Position numbers and translations under genes: made by a program. A model generated the notes under the pieces. The model was not told the origin of the DNA and did no database searches. It worked only from the letters and a program-made list of their open reading frames with translations. 64,000 nt of DNA, from contig CAYNOQ010000001.1 in assembly GCA_964398855.1 (NCBI GenBank), positions 30,869 through 94,868 on the forward strand, given 5' to 3'. Below, one piece after another: positions 25,794-34,044 of this stretch (position 1 is the first letter of the stretch; each line of letters begins with the position of its first letter). Source of the DNA: Mariniphaga sp964398855. Its GTDB lineage: Bacteria; Bacteroidota; Bacteroidia; Bacteroidales; Prolixibacteraceae.

Positions 25794-26603
25794 ATGAATA
25801 GTTTTATTGACCTTTTTACCTACGAGTTTTTTCAAAAGGCATTTATTGCCGCTATTTTTGCAAGTATTTCCTGTGGCATAATCGGAAGTTACATTGTTTC
25901 GCGGCGCATCGTTTTTATAAGCGGCGGAATAACCCATGCATCTTTCGGGGGAATCGGACTTGCCTTTTTGTTGGGTTTCAGCCCGATACTCGGCGCCGTG
26001 ATTTTTGCTGTCGGCTCTGCCATTGGCATTCAATTTTTCACCAAAGTTGCCCGGGTGCGTGAAGATTCTTCCATCGCAATTTTCTGGTCGTTAGGCATGG
26101 CATTGGGTATCATTTTCGTTTTTATGACACCCGGTTACACCCCAAACCTGATGAGCTATCTTTTTGGTAACATCCTGACGGTGACCATTGCAGAGCTGAT
26201 CTGGATGTTCATTCTGAATGTGGTCATCATCTTTTTCTTTTCCGTATTTTTCAGGGAAATTCTGTATGTTGCCTTTGACGAAGAATTTGCAAAAGCAGCC
26301 GGACTACCGGTTTCGCTGATTAATTACCTGATTATAACCCTTGTGGCTCTCACCGTTGTGTTGAATATCCGTGTGGTTGGCATCATTCTGATTCTCTCTT
26401 TACTAACCATTCCTCAGGCGATTGCGAATCTTTTTACGAAGAAATTTAAAAATCTACTTCTTTTATCAAGCTTTTTTGCATTCACGGGAACGATTATCGG
26501 TTTGTATGTCTCTTATTTTTTAGATATTCCTTCCGGCGCCACTATTATTTTTACGCTTGTGGTCATGTTCGGATTATTGAAGCTCTATAAACACTTTTTT
26601 TAA
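25794..26603 (+). CDS. znuB: Zinc ABC importer, permease
   Basis: A 269-residue ABC-3 family permease with about eight transmembrane helices. The start FASISCGIIGSYIVSRRIVFISGGITHASFGGIGLAFLLG is the classic metal-permease N-terminus. The ATPase-contacting loop near FDEEFAKAAGLPVSLINYLI and the segment RVVGIILILSLLTIPQAIANL are present. It completes the znuABC-like operon. A weak hairpin with six T (about 26654-26670) follows before the next gene. Confidence 0.92.
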   Translation: MNSFIDLFTYEFFQKAFIAAIFASISCGIIGSYIVSRRIVFISGGITHASFGGIGLAFLLGFSPILGAVIFAVGSAIGIQFFTKVARVREDSSIAIFWSLGMALGIIFVFMTPGYTPNLMSYLFGNILTVTIAELIWMFILNVVIIFFFSVFFREILYVAFDEEFAKAAGLPVSLINYLIITLVALTVVLNIRVVGIILILSLLTIPQAIANLFTKKFKNLLLLSSFFAFTGTIIGLYVSYFLDIPSGATIIFTLVVMFGLLKLYKHFF

Positions 26604-26740
26604 AATACAGGCATTCAAAGAGATGGTTACCATTGAAAATTTGATATTCTCGTCCGGATTCCGGTTTTTTAAAGGAATAACTTTAATTTTGCTGAAAACT
26701 GATATTTTCTAAAAATTAACAACGCTCAAAAAAGGAGAAA

Positions 26741-27283
26741 ATGGTAATTGAAATGCACAAAATATCCAATCCGGTTTTGTTAAACCGGTACAAAAACACA
26801 CTCAATTTTCTGAACCGGATGAATATTGAAGCCGGCACACAAATTTTGGATTTAGGTTCTGACAATATGTTTTCCGAAATCATGCGCGGCGCCGGCTTTC
26901 AGGTTTCCAACACCGGATTGGTCGATTTGGACATCCACCCGGAAACTGTTAAAGAGCATGATGTTGAGCTGGTTACTGCATTTGAGATTCTTGAACATCT
27001 GGTTTCACCGTTTCCTTTGTTGCAACAGCTCCCGGGAAAGAAGCTGATTGCAACCATTCCCCTTAGACTGTGGTTCAGCCCTGCCTACCGGAATCCAAAC
27101 GACCCGTGGGATAACCACTTCCATGAATTTGAAGACTGGCAGTTCGACTGGCTTTTGGAGAAAAGCGGCTGGAAAATTAAAAGTACCGAAAAGTGGAAAT
27201 CTCCCGGCAGCAAGATCGGATTTCGGCCTTTCCTTCGGAAAATTACGCCGCGGTACTATGCGATTTATGCCGAGCGCGATTAG
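26741..27283 (+). CDS. SAM-dependent methyltransferase-like protein
   Basis: A 180-residue class I methyltransferase-like protein. Motif I is ILDLGSDNMFSEI, motif II is the acidic end of LVDLDIH, and VELVTAFEILEHLVSP is the usual post-II segment. The later WDNHFHEFEDWQFDWLLEKSGW resembles methyltransferases of polysaccharide and glycan clusters. The glycine-rich loop is short (DLGSDN rather than DxGxGxG), so SAM binding may be altered. Its end overlaps the convergent flippase gene by 4 bases, and a sugar-related substrate is a plausible guess only. Confidence 0.7.
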   Translation: MVIEMHKISNPVLLNRYKNTLNFLNRMNIEAGTQILDLGSDNMFSEIMRGAGFQVSNTGLVDLDIHPETVKEHDVELVTAFEILEHLVSPFPLLQQLPGKKLIATIPLRLWFSPAYRNPNDPWDNHFHEFEDWQFDWLLEKSGWKIKSTEKWKSPGSKIGFRPFLRKITPRYYAIYAERD

Positions 27284-28758
27284 CGCCTGCGCGCCATTTT
27301 CATAAAGTCCTGAAACATTCCGTCAATATCTTCCGAAATTTTCAGAATCAGCGTTAACACACCGAAAATCAGTGTAAAGAGAGCGCTCCTGACAATCAAA
27401 TCGGGAATGAGCGAAAGCGTTGGCAAAAAGGTGACCACAACAACCGAAAAAACAAAAACAGCGGCTGCAATCACTATTTTAAATGTAAACGGCTGCATTT
27501 TATATTTTCTTTTCAGAAAATTAAACCGCATGAAATTGTTGACGGCAAACGAAACCGCAACAGCCACAGCCGCTCCGGTGATTCCCCACACCGGCACTAA
27601 AAGCAAAATGGAAACAACGACCAATGCAATCAGCACAATCAGAAAAAACAGAGCAATACGATAGTGTTTTGAATAGGCAATGATATGGGCGTTGGCGCCA
27701 GTTGCCATATCAATCAGATAACCGACTGCAATGAAGAAAATCACCCATTTTGCACCGGCATAGTCGGGTCCCAAAATGATCAGAATATTATCAATATTGA
27801 TCCAGATACCGCCAAAGAGAAATGCTCCGATGATAAACTGATTGATGCAGCTGCGCCGGTAAATGTCATCGATATATGCAATATCGTCACGCTTAAAAGC
27901 GTCGGCAATCAGCGTTCCGGCAATGCGCAAAAGGGGTCTTGAGGGAATGATTATCAGCGTACTAAAAAAGAAAGCGATGGTATAAACTCCGGTATCGCTC
28001 AATCCGAGTATCTGATTAATCAGGATTTTGTCAATATTAAACACGATGCTACCGCCAAGTCCGGTCAGGATGCTGAAAGCCGCAACGCTGACCATCTCTT
28101 TTCGCAGTTGCGGTGTAACAAATCCCGGTTGGCGTTTAAAAGAGACTTCGCCTTTAAAGAGCAGATATGCAAACAAAACCAATCCTTTGGCACATACGGC
28201 GGCTGAATAGGCGATAATGAGCTGGTGAAGATTAAAAATGCCGGCAACAAACAGAATTGTTACTGCAAAAATCAATATTCGCTGAAGAAATTCCTGTAGA
28301 AATGTGCCGAAAACAGCATCATACAGCAATTTATTTATGGTATCTAACTGAACAAAGAAAAGGGTAAAAAATGTGAGCGGTATGAGCAGATAGACGTAAT
28401 CGGAGAACATTTTCGACTTCTCCAGATTGCTTTGCACCAGCATGGGGCTGAAAAAAAGGAAAAAAATGTAGAATGCTAAAAATCCAGCAAACGTAACCAT
28501 CAGGGTGATGAAAAAGTAGCCGTTATGATTTTTTTCCGCATTGCGAAAATAGGGGAACAGCCGGGAAGTAACTCCGGGAAATCCAAGAGATGAAATCTGC
28601 GTGAAAATCAATGACCAGGAGAGCAGCAGCCCAAAAAGCCCGATGGTGTCGGTGCTCAGGTAGTTGGGGAAAAGATAGGCTGTGGTTACAAAACCGACAA
28701 TCACGCCCAGATAGGACCAGATATTCCCTTTTATGCTTTGCTTAATGATTATACCCAT
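27280..28758 (-). CDS. Oligosaccharide flippase (Wzx/MATE-like polysaccharide exporter)
   Basis: A 492-residue protein with about 14 transmembrane helices. The start IKQSIKGNIWSYLGVIVGFVTTAYLFPNYL and the segment TGLGGSIVFNIDKILINQILGLSDTGVYTIAFFF are typical of the RfbX/Wzx family. It should flip lipid-linked oligosaccharides across the inner membrane for surface polysaccharide assembly. A divergent YfhO-type gene starts 66 bases away. A second flippase of the same superfamily lies at 55460-56902. Confidence 0.88.
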   Translation of the reverse strand: MGIIIKQSIKGNIWSYLGVIVGFVTTAYLFPNYLSTDTIGLFGLLLSWSLIFTQISSLGFPGVTSRLFPYFRNAEKNHNGYFFITLMVTFAGFLAFYIFFLFFSPMLVQSNLEKSKMFSDYVYLLIPLTFFTLFFVQLDTINKLLYDAVFGTFLQEFLQRILIFAVTILFVAGIFNLHQLIIAYSAAVCAKGLVLFAYLLFKGEVSFKRQPGFVTPQLRKEMVSVAAFSILTGLGGSIVFNIDKILINQILGLSDTGVYTIAFFFSTLIIIPSRPLLRIAGTLIADAFKRDDIAYIDDIYRRSCINQFIIGAFLFGGIWINIDNILIILGPDYAGAKWVIFFIAVGYLIDMATGANAHIIAYSKHYRIALFFLIVLIALVVVSILLLVPVWGITGAAVAVAVSFAVNNFMRFNFLKRKYKMQPFTFKIVIAAAVFVFSVVVVTFLPTLSLIPDLIVRSALFTLIFGVLTLILKISEDIDGMFQDFMKMARRR

Positions 28759-28785
28759 TTATGCGGTCATGTTTTTTTAAATCCC

Positions 28786-28793
28786 TATTTTTG
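28786..28793 (+). promoter_or_regulatory. -7 box of the YfhO gene
   Basis: TATTTTTG, matching TAnnTTTG, 31 bases before ATG 28825 in the 66-base divergent gap. No convincing -33 element is visible. Confidence 0.4.
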
Positions 28794-28824
28794 TTCAATA
28801 TAACAACGAAGCAAAAATTTTAGC

Positions 28825-31305
28825 ATGACAAAGATAACCGCCTTCCGTAATATTTACATAAATCTGGGGATTATCCTTTTTTTTATTCTTCTGGCGTATG
28901 CATACATGTTTCCGCTGCTTGAAGGGAAATCCCTTCGCATGGATGATATCGAGCACTATCGGGGGATGTCGAAAGAACTTGTTGACTACCGGGAGCAGAC
29001 AGGAAAAGAGGCAGTCTGGACAAACAGCATGTTTGGCGGAATGCCCGGCTATCTGATTTCCGTAAATTACCCGGGAAATCCGGGCAGAAAATTTTCGGCT
29101 TTTATGCGGAATACTTTTTCAACCGCTTCGTTTATCATTCTCTACCTGCTTGGTTTCTTCATTTTACTCACCAGCCTGAAAATCAACAGATGGCTCAGCG
29201 TGGCAGGCGCCATTGCGTTTGCCTTTTCTTCCTATTTTCTGATAATTATCGGTGCCGGGCACATGACGAAAGCCAACGCCATTGCATGGCTTGCGCCAAC
29301 CATTGCCGGAGTGCTGCTCGCTTTCAGGGGAAAACCTCTGGGCGGAGGATTGCTTTTTGCTGCCGCTTTATCGATGGAACTGCTTTCGGGGCATCTGCAA
29401 ATTACCTATTACGGATTTATAATTCTGGCAATTTTGGGGATTGTGGAGCTTGTTTTTGCCATTCGTGAAAAAATGTTGCCCGGTTTTTTCAAAGCTCTCC
29501 TGTTTCTGTTTGCCGGAGCAGTTTTAGCTGTAGGGATGAATTTTTCCAGACTTTATACCACCTGGGAATACTCGAAAGACACTATCCGCGGAGGGTCTGA
29601 GCTATCTTCTGACAGTGAAAACAGAACCAGCGGACTTGATAAGGATTACGTGGTTCAGTGGAGTTACGGAATTGACGAAACACTCACGCTGCTGATACCC
29701 AACTTCAAAGGAGGAGGTTCACAGATTCACCCGGGTGTCAACTCCGAAAGTTTTCAGGCACTTCAACAGCAGGGCGTTCAAAACCCGCGGCAAACTATTC
29801 AGGCAGTGAGCATGTATCATGGCGACCAGCCGGGAACATCAGGACCTGTTTATGCGGGCGCCATTGTGGTCTTTCTTTTCGTTCTGGGGCTTTTTATTGT
29901 AAAAGGGAGGCTGAAATGGTGGCTTGTTTCTGCCACAGTGGTTTCCATCGTGCTCTCGTGGGGGAGCAACGTGATGTGGCTCACCGGTTTTCTGCTGGAT
30001 TATCTTCCGCTCTACAATAAATTCAGAGCACCCAGCATGACATTGGTGATAGCGGAATTGACCATGCCCCTGTTGGGAATTATTGCGCTAAACGATATAC
30101 TGACTGGCAAAGTGGATAAAAAAGTTTGGTTTTCCGGCTTCAAATGGGCAATTATCATAACCGGAGGCATTTCGCTGCTTTTAGCCGTTATGCCCGGAAT
30201 TTCCGGCAGTTTCACCAATGCTTATGATCCCATGCGCTTCCCCGACTGGCTGATGTCGAGCGTAATTGCCGACCGCAAAAGTATGCTGCGCACCGATGCT
30301 TTCCGCTCTCTCCTCTTTATTGCGGCAACATCCGGGCTGATTTATTTGTGGTACATCAAAAAACTGAAAACCACTCCTCTGATAATATCTATTGCCTTGC
30401 TGATATTAGCCGATTTATGGAGCGTGGATAAGCGGTACCTGAACAGCGACAGCTTCATTTCCAAAAGGCAAGCTGAAAATCCTTTTCCGGAAATGGCTGC
30501 CGATAAGGCAATTCTGGCTGACAATGATTTGTATTACCGGGTTTTGCCGTTGCAAAATCCCTTTCAGGATGCACGAACTTCCTATTATCACAAAAACGTG
30601 GGCGGCTATCATGCTGCTAAACTCCGGCGCTATCAGGAACTTATTGAACATCACCTGCAACCGGAGATGCAGCAGATGGTAACTTCCATTCAGGCAAGCG
30701 CCAATCTGAATGGCATGGATTCCGTATTTATGGAGCTGCCTGTCATCAACATGCTGAATACGCGTTACATCATCTATGACTTAAACAGCGCTCCCATTCG
30801 CAATCCGCTGCCATTGGGGAATGCATGGTTTGTTTCCGATTTCAAAATTGTGGGAAATGCCGATGATGAATTAGCGGCTATGAAAAATTTCAATCCTGCC
30901 GAAACTGCTATTATCGATCAGCGGTTTACAGGTCAGATTAAGGAAATCAGCCTGAAAAAAGATTATAACGGGAAAGTTGAACTGACTGAGTATCAGCCCA
31001 ATTATCTGAAATATGATTATTCGGCTTCATCCGCTCAGCTCACCGTTTTTTCAGATATATACTACGATAAGGGGTGGAATGCATATATTGACGGCAATCC
31101 GGTTTCTCATTTCCGGGTTAACTATGTGCTGCGCGCCCTGATTATTCCTGAAGGCGAGCACGTTGTCGAGTTCAGATTTGAGCCCAAATCCTACTACACC
31201 GGGAATAAAATTTCACTTGCAAGCTCACTGCTACTTCTGTTGGCAGCAGTGGGATATGGCTTTTCATTCCGGAAGAAACTGAAACTCCGGTCAGAAAAGG
31301 AGTAG
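28825..31305 (+). CDS. YfhO family multi-pass membrane protein
   Basis: An 826-residue protein with a dozen or more transmembrane helices over residues 10-540, then a soluble C-terminal part. The N-terminal YAYMFPLLEGKSLRMDDIEHYRGM holds the Asp-Asp pair placed like the catalytic acid loop of GT-C glycosyltransferases. VWTNSMFGGMPGYLI and the C-terminal ITVF-like strand YDKGWNAYIDGNPVSHFRVNY are hallmarks of the YfhO group. Members are thought to transfer sugars from lipid carriers to cell-envelope polymers. The acceptor here is unknown. The alkyladenine glycosylase gene begins 2 bases after the stop codon. Confidence 0.85.
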   Translation: MTKITAFRNIYINLGIILFFILLAYAYMFPLLEGKSLRMDDIEHYRGMSKELVDYREQTGKEAVWTNSMFGGMPGYLISVNYPGNPGRKFSAFMRNTFSTASFIILYLLGFFILLTSLKINRWLSVAGAIAFAFSSYFLIIIGAGHMTKANAIAWLAPTIAGVLLAFRGKPLGGGLLFAAALSMELLSGHLQITYYGFIILAILGIVELVFAIREKMLPGFFKALLFLFAGAVLAVGMNFSRLYTTWEYSKDTIRGGSELSSDSENRTSGLDKDYVVQWSYGIDETLTLLIPNFKGGGSQIHPGVNSESFQALQQQGVQNPRQTIQAVSMYHGDQPGTSGPVYAGAIVVFLFVLGLFIVKGRLKWWLVSATVVSIVLSWGSNVMWLTGFLLDYLPLYNKFRAPSMTLVIAELTMPLLGIIALNDILTGKVDKKVWFSGFKWAIIITGGISLLLAVMPGISGSFTNAYDPMRFPDWLMSSVIADRKSMLRTDAFRSLLFIAATSGLIYLWYIKKLKTTPLIISIALLILADLWSVDKRYLNSDSFISKRQAENPFPEMAADKAILADNDLYYRVLPLQNPFQDARTSYYHKNVGGYHAAKLRRYQELIEHHLQPEMQQMVTSIQASANLNGMDSVFMELPVINMLNTRYIIYDLNSAPIRNPLPLGNAWFVSDFKIVGNADDELAAMKNFNPAETAIIDQRFTGQIKEISLKKDYNGKVELTEYQPNYLKYDYSASSAQLTVFSDIYYDKGWNAYIDGNPVSHFRVNYVLRALIIPEGEHVVEFRFEPKSYYTGNKISLASSLLLLLAAVGYGFSFRKKLKLRSEKE

Positions 31306-31307
31306 CC

Positions 31308-31829
31308 ATGTTCAATCGCCTGCCTGCTGCCTTTTTTCAGCAAAATGTTATAGAAGTTGCGCCACAGTTAGTAGGGAAGATTCTTGTCCGAAATTTTGGC
31401 AGCGGCGGAATATCGCGGTATATCATTACCGATGTGGAGGCATACAGCGGAGACGGCGATCTTGCCTGTCACGCTTTCAGAGGAAAAACTCCCCGAACGG
31501 AAGTAATGTTTCGTGAAGGGGGTCTGGTATATGTCTATCTGATTTACGGTATTCACTGGCTGTTGAATTTTGTAACCGGCAAAGCCGGTGATGCTTCGGC
31601 AGTACTGATTCGCGGACTTGAAGGGATAGATGGTCCGGGAAGAGTAGGCAAAACTCTTTGCATGGATAAGTCGTTTTATGGGGAAAATCTGGAAACTTCG
31701 CCCAGACTTTGGGTCGAAGACCCGGTGAAAGCGGTAAAATACACAACACTTCCGCGCGTTGGCATCGACTATGCCGGCGAACCGTGGGTGAGCATGCCCT
31801 GGCGCTATAAGCTTATCGGTTCAGAATAA
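31308..31829 (+). CDS. DNA-3-methyladenine glycosylase, AAG/MPG type
   Basis: A 173-residue monofunctional glycosylase of the mammalian AAG (MPG) type that removes alkylated purines. VAPQLVGKILVR, ITDVEAYSGDGDLACHAFRGKTPRTEVMF (catalytic Glu in VEAY) and VYLIYGIHWLLNFVT (Tyr and His that flip and stack on the base) are all present. GPGRVGKTLCMD is the conserved C-terminal block. It is likely co-transcribed with the YfhO gene. It ends in a 17-base tail overlap with the convergent transporter gene. Confidence 0.93.
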   Translation: MFNRLPAAFFQQNVIEVAPQLVGKILVRNFGSGGISRYIITDVEAYSGDGDLACHAFRGKTPRTEVMFREGGLVYVYLIYGIHWLLNFVTGKAGDASAVLIRGLEGIDGPGRVGKTLCMDKSFYGENLETSPRLWVEDPVKAVKYTTLPRVGIDYAGEPWVSMPWRYKLIGSE

Positions 31830-33252
31830 AACGGTTATAGAGCCACAAAAGAACCACAGCAGAAACGGCAACACCGGAATAGACGACCCAGATTTTGGAA
31901 GGATTATAGTTAATCCACAAAAAATCAGTTAGTTCCCGTGTGCTCATTCCCATTTTCTCAGCGGCAAGCGCGATGTAATCATTCTTTGTTACTTCCGCAG
32001 AAATTTCAGGCAAGGCGATGCCTCTTGCGGCAACTTCCTGTTTCAGCAGAAAAATGTTGTCTGCAATGCGTTCATACACACCTCCCGAAAGCCATCCTGC
32101 CAGTTGATGCCCTGCTGCAATCGGCAAAAAGGATGTTCCCATATAAAGCGCTTTTTTATCTTCGGGCGCAATCCTGCCGACATACTCGGTAAATTTGGGA
32201 GAGCTGCCCATTTCGCCTAAAGCAAAAATCAGGATTCCCAATAAAATTAACCAGATGTTATGGCTGGAAAACATCAGTCCCAAACCTCCGGCAACAACCA
32301 AAATTCCACCCATCATTGCTGCCAGCGGGCGAAAACGCATGACAAATGCAGAAACAAAAAGCTGAAAAATGATGATAAAAAAAGCATCCATACTGCTGAG
32401 AGTCACTGCCGTAACTGTTCCTTCGGCTGTGCCAATAGCTTCAGCAAGCCAGGGCCAGACTGAATGAATTCCCCGATAGAGCGGCGAAGTATCAATCCAT
32501 TGATCAACAAAAACCGGAAACGAATAGTAAAGCTGGTTGAAAGCCGTCCAGAACAGAATCATAACTATCAGAAACAGAACATATTTCCAGTTTTGCAGTG
32601 TTGTCCAAATATTTACAAATGCCTGAGCGATACTTTTTCCCAATGAACCGCCATCCCGGTTGACAACCGGTTCGCGAAAGAAAAAGGCTGTTATGAAATA
32701 GTTGACACCCATTGCCGCCATAGACATGTAGAACACAAAATCCCACGATTTCTGCATGAGCACTCCGGCAATGAAAGGACCGATAAACCCGCCGATATTA
32801 ATCATCATATAGAAAATTCCAAACCCGATGGATGATGTTTCCTCTGTGGTATTTCGTGCTATCATGGCAGAAATTATCGGTTTGAACAGCGCACCGCCGA
32901 CACAGGTCCAGATAAATGCGAAAAACATCCATCCGAAAGTGGTGAAAGTGCCAATCATATAGAAACCAGAAATATATACCGTAAATGAGAGGAAAAGAAT
33001 ACGCTTGTAGCCGACATTGTCGGCAATTGCGCCGGTGATTACCGGTAAAAAATAGAGCAGCATGGAACCCGTCCCCATGATTATTCCTTTTTGTGCCTGA
33101 GTAAGCCCGATTGCGCCCGTATCTTTGGAATTTACCAGATAGAGCGCAAAAGCCATGTAAAAACCGTACCATGCCCAACGCTCAAAAAGTTCAATGACGT
33201 TTGCCGCCCAAAATGTGGTGTTGTATTTTTTTATTACCGAAAAAAATCCCAT
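31813..33252 (-). CDS. POT/PTR-like MFS transporter
   Basis: A 479-residue transporter with about 12 transmembrane helices. The N-terminal ELFERWAWYGFY fits the ExxERxxxYG signature of proton-dependent oligopeptide transporters. GAIADNVGYKRIL is the MFS loop between helices 2 and 3. GGALFKPIISAMIARNTTEE matches the POT second signature. A long insertion around residues 390-440 precedes the last helix. The substrate may be di- or tripeptides, but this is not shown by the sequence. A single gene. Confidence 0.8.
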   Translation of the reverse strand: MGFFSVIKKYNTTFWAANVIELFERWAWYGFYMAFALYLVNSKDTGAIGLTQAQKGIIMGTGSMLLYFLPVITGAIADNVGYKRILFLSFTVYISGFYMIGTFTTFGWMFFAFIWTCVGGALFKPIISAMIARNTTEETSSIGFGIFYMMINIGGFIGPFIAGVLMQKSWDFVFYMSMAAMGVNYFITAFFFREPVVNRDGGSLGKSIAQAFVNIWTTLQNWKYVLFLIVMILFWTAFNQLYYSFPVFVDQWIDTSPLYRGIHSVWPWLAEAIGTAEGTVTAVTLSSMDAFFIIIFQLFVSAFVMRFRPLAAMMGGILVVAGGLGLMFSSHNIWLILLGILIFALGEMGSSPKFTEYVGRIAPEDKKALYMGTSFLPIAAGHQLAGWLSGGVYERIADNIFLLKQEVAARGIALPEISAEVTKNDYIALAAEKMGMSTRELTDFLWINYNPSKIWVVYSGVAVSAVVLLWLYNRFILNR

Positions 33253-33365
33253 TGCCTTTCATTTTTCAATTTGAAGGGCGAAAAGTAATAAATTAAGGGA
33301 ACACAGAAAAGTTTAAAGAGAGCAACTCCCTTTGAAGTTCAAATTTATGGGAAGTTCTTCCGGAT

Positions 33366-33866
33366 TTACGAAAATTTAAAATCTTCAAGGAAGATAGTCA
33401 TCAAAATGATGGTCATTATGACTAAAAAAAGCAGAATAAAAAATCCGATTACCCCTATTTTAAAACCTCTCCTCACTTTTCTCCTTTTTGTGGTTGCAAT
33501 AATATGCTCAATGGAACGAACAAGGTTTTCCGGCGCTTTTTCGTTTTTCATAATATAATCGGCAGCGCCTTGCTTCATAATATTCACCGCAGTTTCCACA
33601 TCGTGGTGCCCGCTCAGAAATATGAAATCAGTTTCAGGATGCTCCTCTTTGATTTTCAGCATCAGTTCCGAACCGGTAATATTTTGAAAAAAATAGTCAA
33701 GAACAATGATGTCCGGTTTATTGTGCAGGGCTTTCAGGCACTCTTCGGGTGAATTGAAAGTCATTGTGTTCTTAATCTTCTTTTGCTGAAGATAGCCGAC
33801 AAGCATGCTTTTGTAAACAGTACTGTCCTGAACAATGAAAATGAGTGGATTTTTAATTTTATTCAT
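33366..33866 (-). CDS. Receiver-domain protein with C-terminal membrane anchor
   Basis: A 166-residue protein: a CheY-like receiver domain (about 6-122), then a basic linker (TTKRRKVRRGFK) and one transmembrane helix (about 134-156, VIGFFILLFLVIMTIILMTIF). Phosphoacceptor Asp57 is in IIVLDYFF, the switch Ser is in FLSGHHD, and the conserved Lys is in YIMKNE. One of the two acidic pocket residues is Gln (VQDS), so Mg binding may be weaker. There is no DNA-binding or enzyme domain. No histidine kinase is adjacent. Most likely it brings a phosphorylation-dependent partner to the membrane. Confidence 0.75.
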   Translation of the reverse strand: MNKIKNPLIFIVQDSTVYKSMLVGYLQQKKIKNTMTFNSPEECLKALHNKPDIIVLDYFFQNITGSELMLKIKEEHPETDFIFLSGHHDVETAVNIMKQGAADYIMKNEKAPENLVRSIEHIIATTKRRKVRRGFKIGVIGFFILLFLVIMTIILMTIFLEDFKFS

Positions 33867-34044
33867 AGCTGTCCGGTTATTTATTTGATGCTCATAAAAG
33901 TACCAACTATTTTCTCACAAAGCAAGCAATTGAGGAACAAAATTTTTGAAGAAAAAGATGGTTGAAAAGGATTGGTGGGAGAGTTTGGGGTTTAGGCTTT
34001 GCGTAAAATATCCTAATGTTTTTGTCTTGAATCTTCTCCCCCAA

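Noticed and set aside
26654..26670. CCGG-ATT-CCGG hairpin with six T after znuB
   Set aside because: The four-base stem is too short to call a terminator with confidence; mentioned only in the znuB entry.
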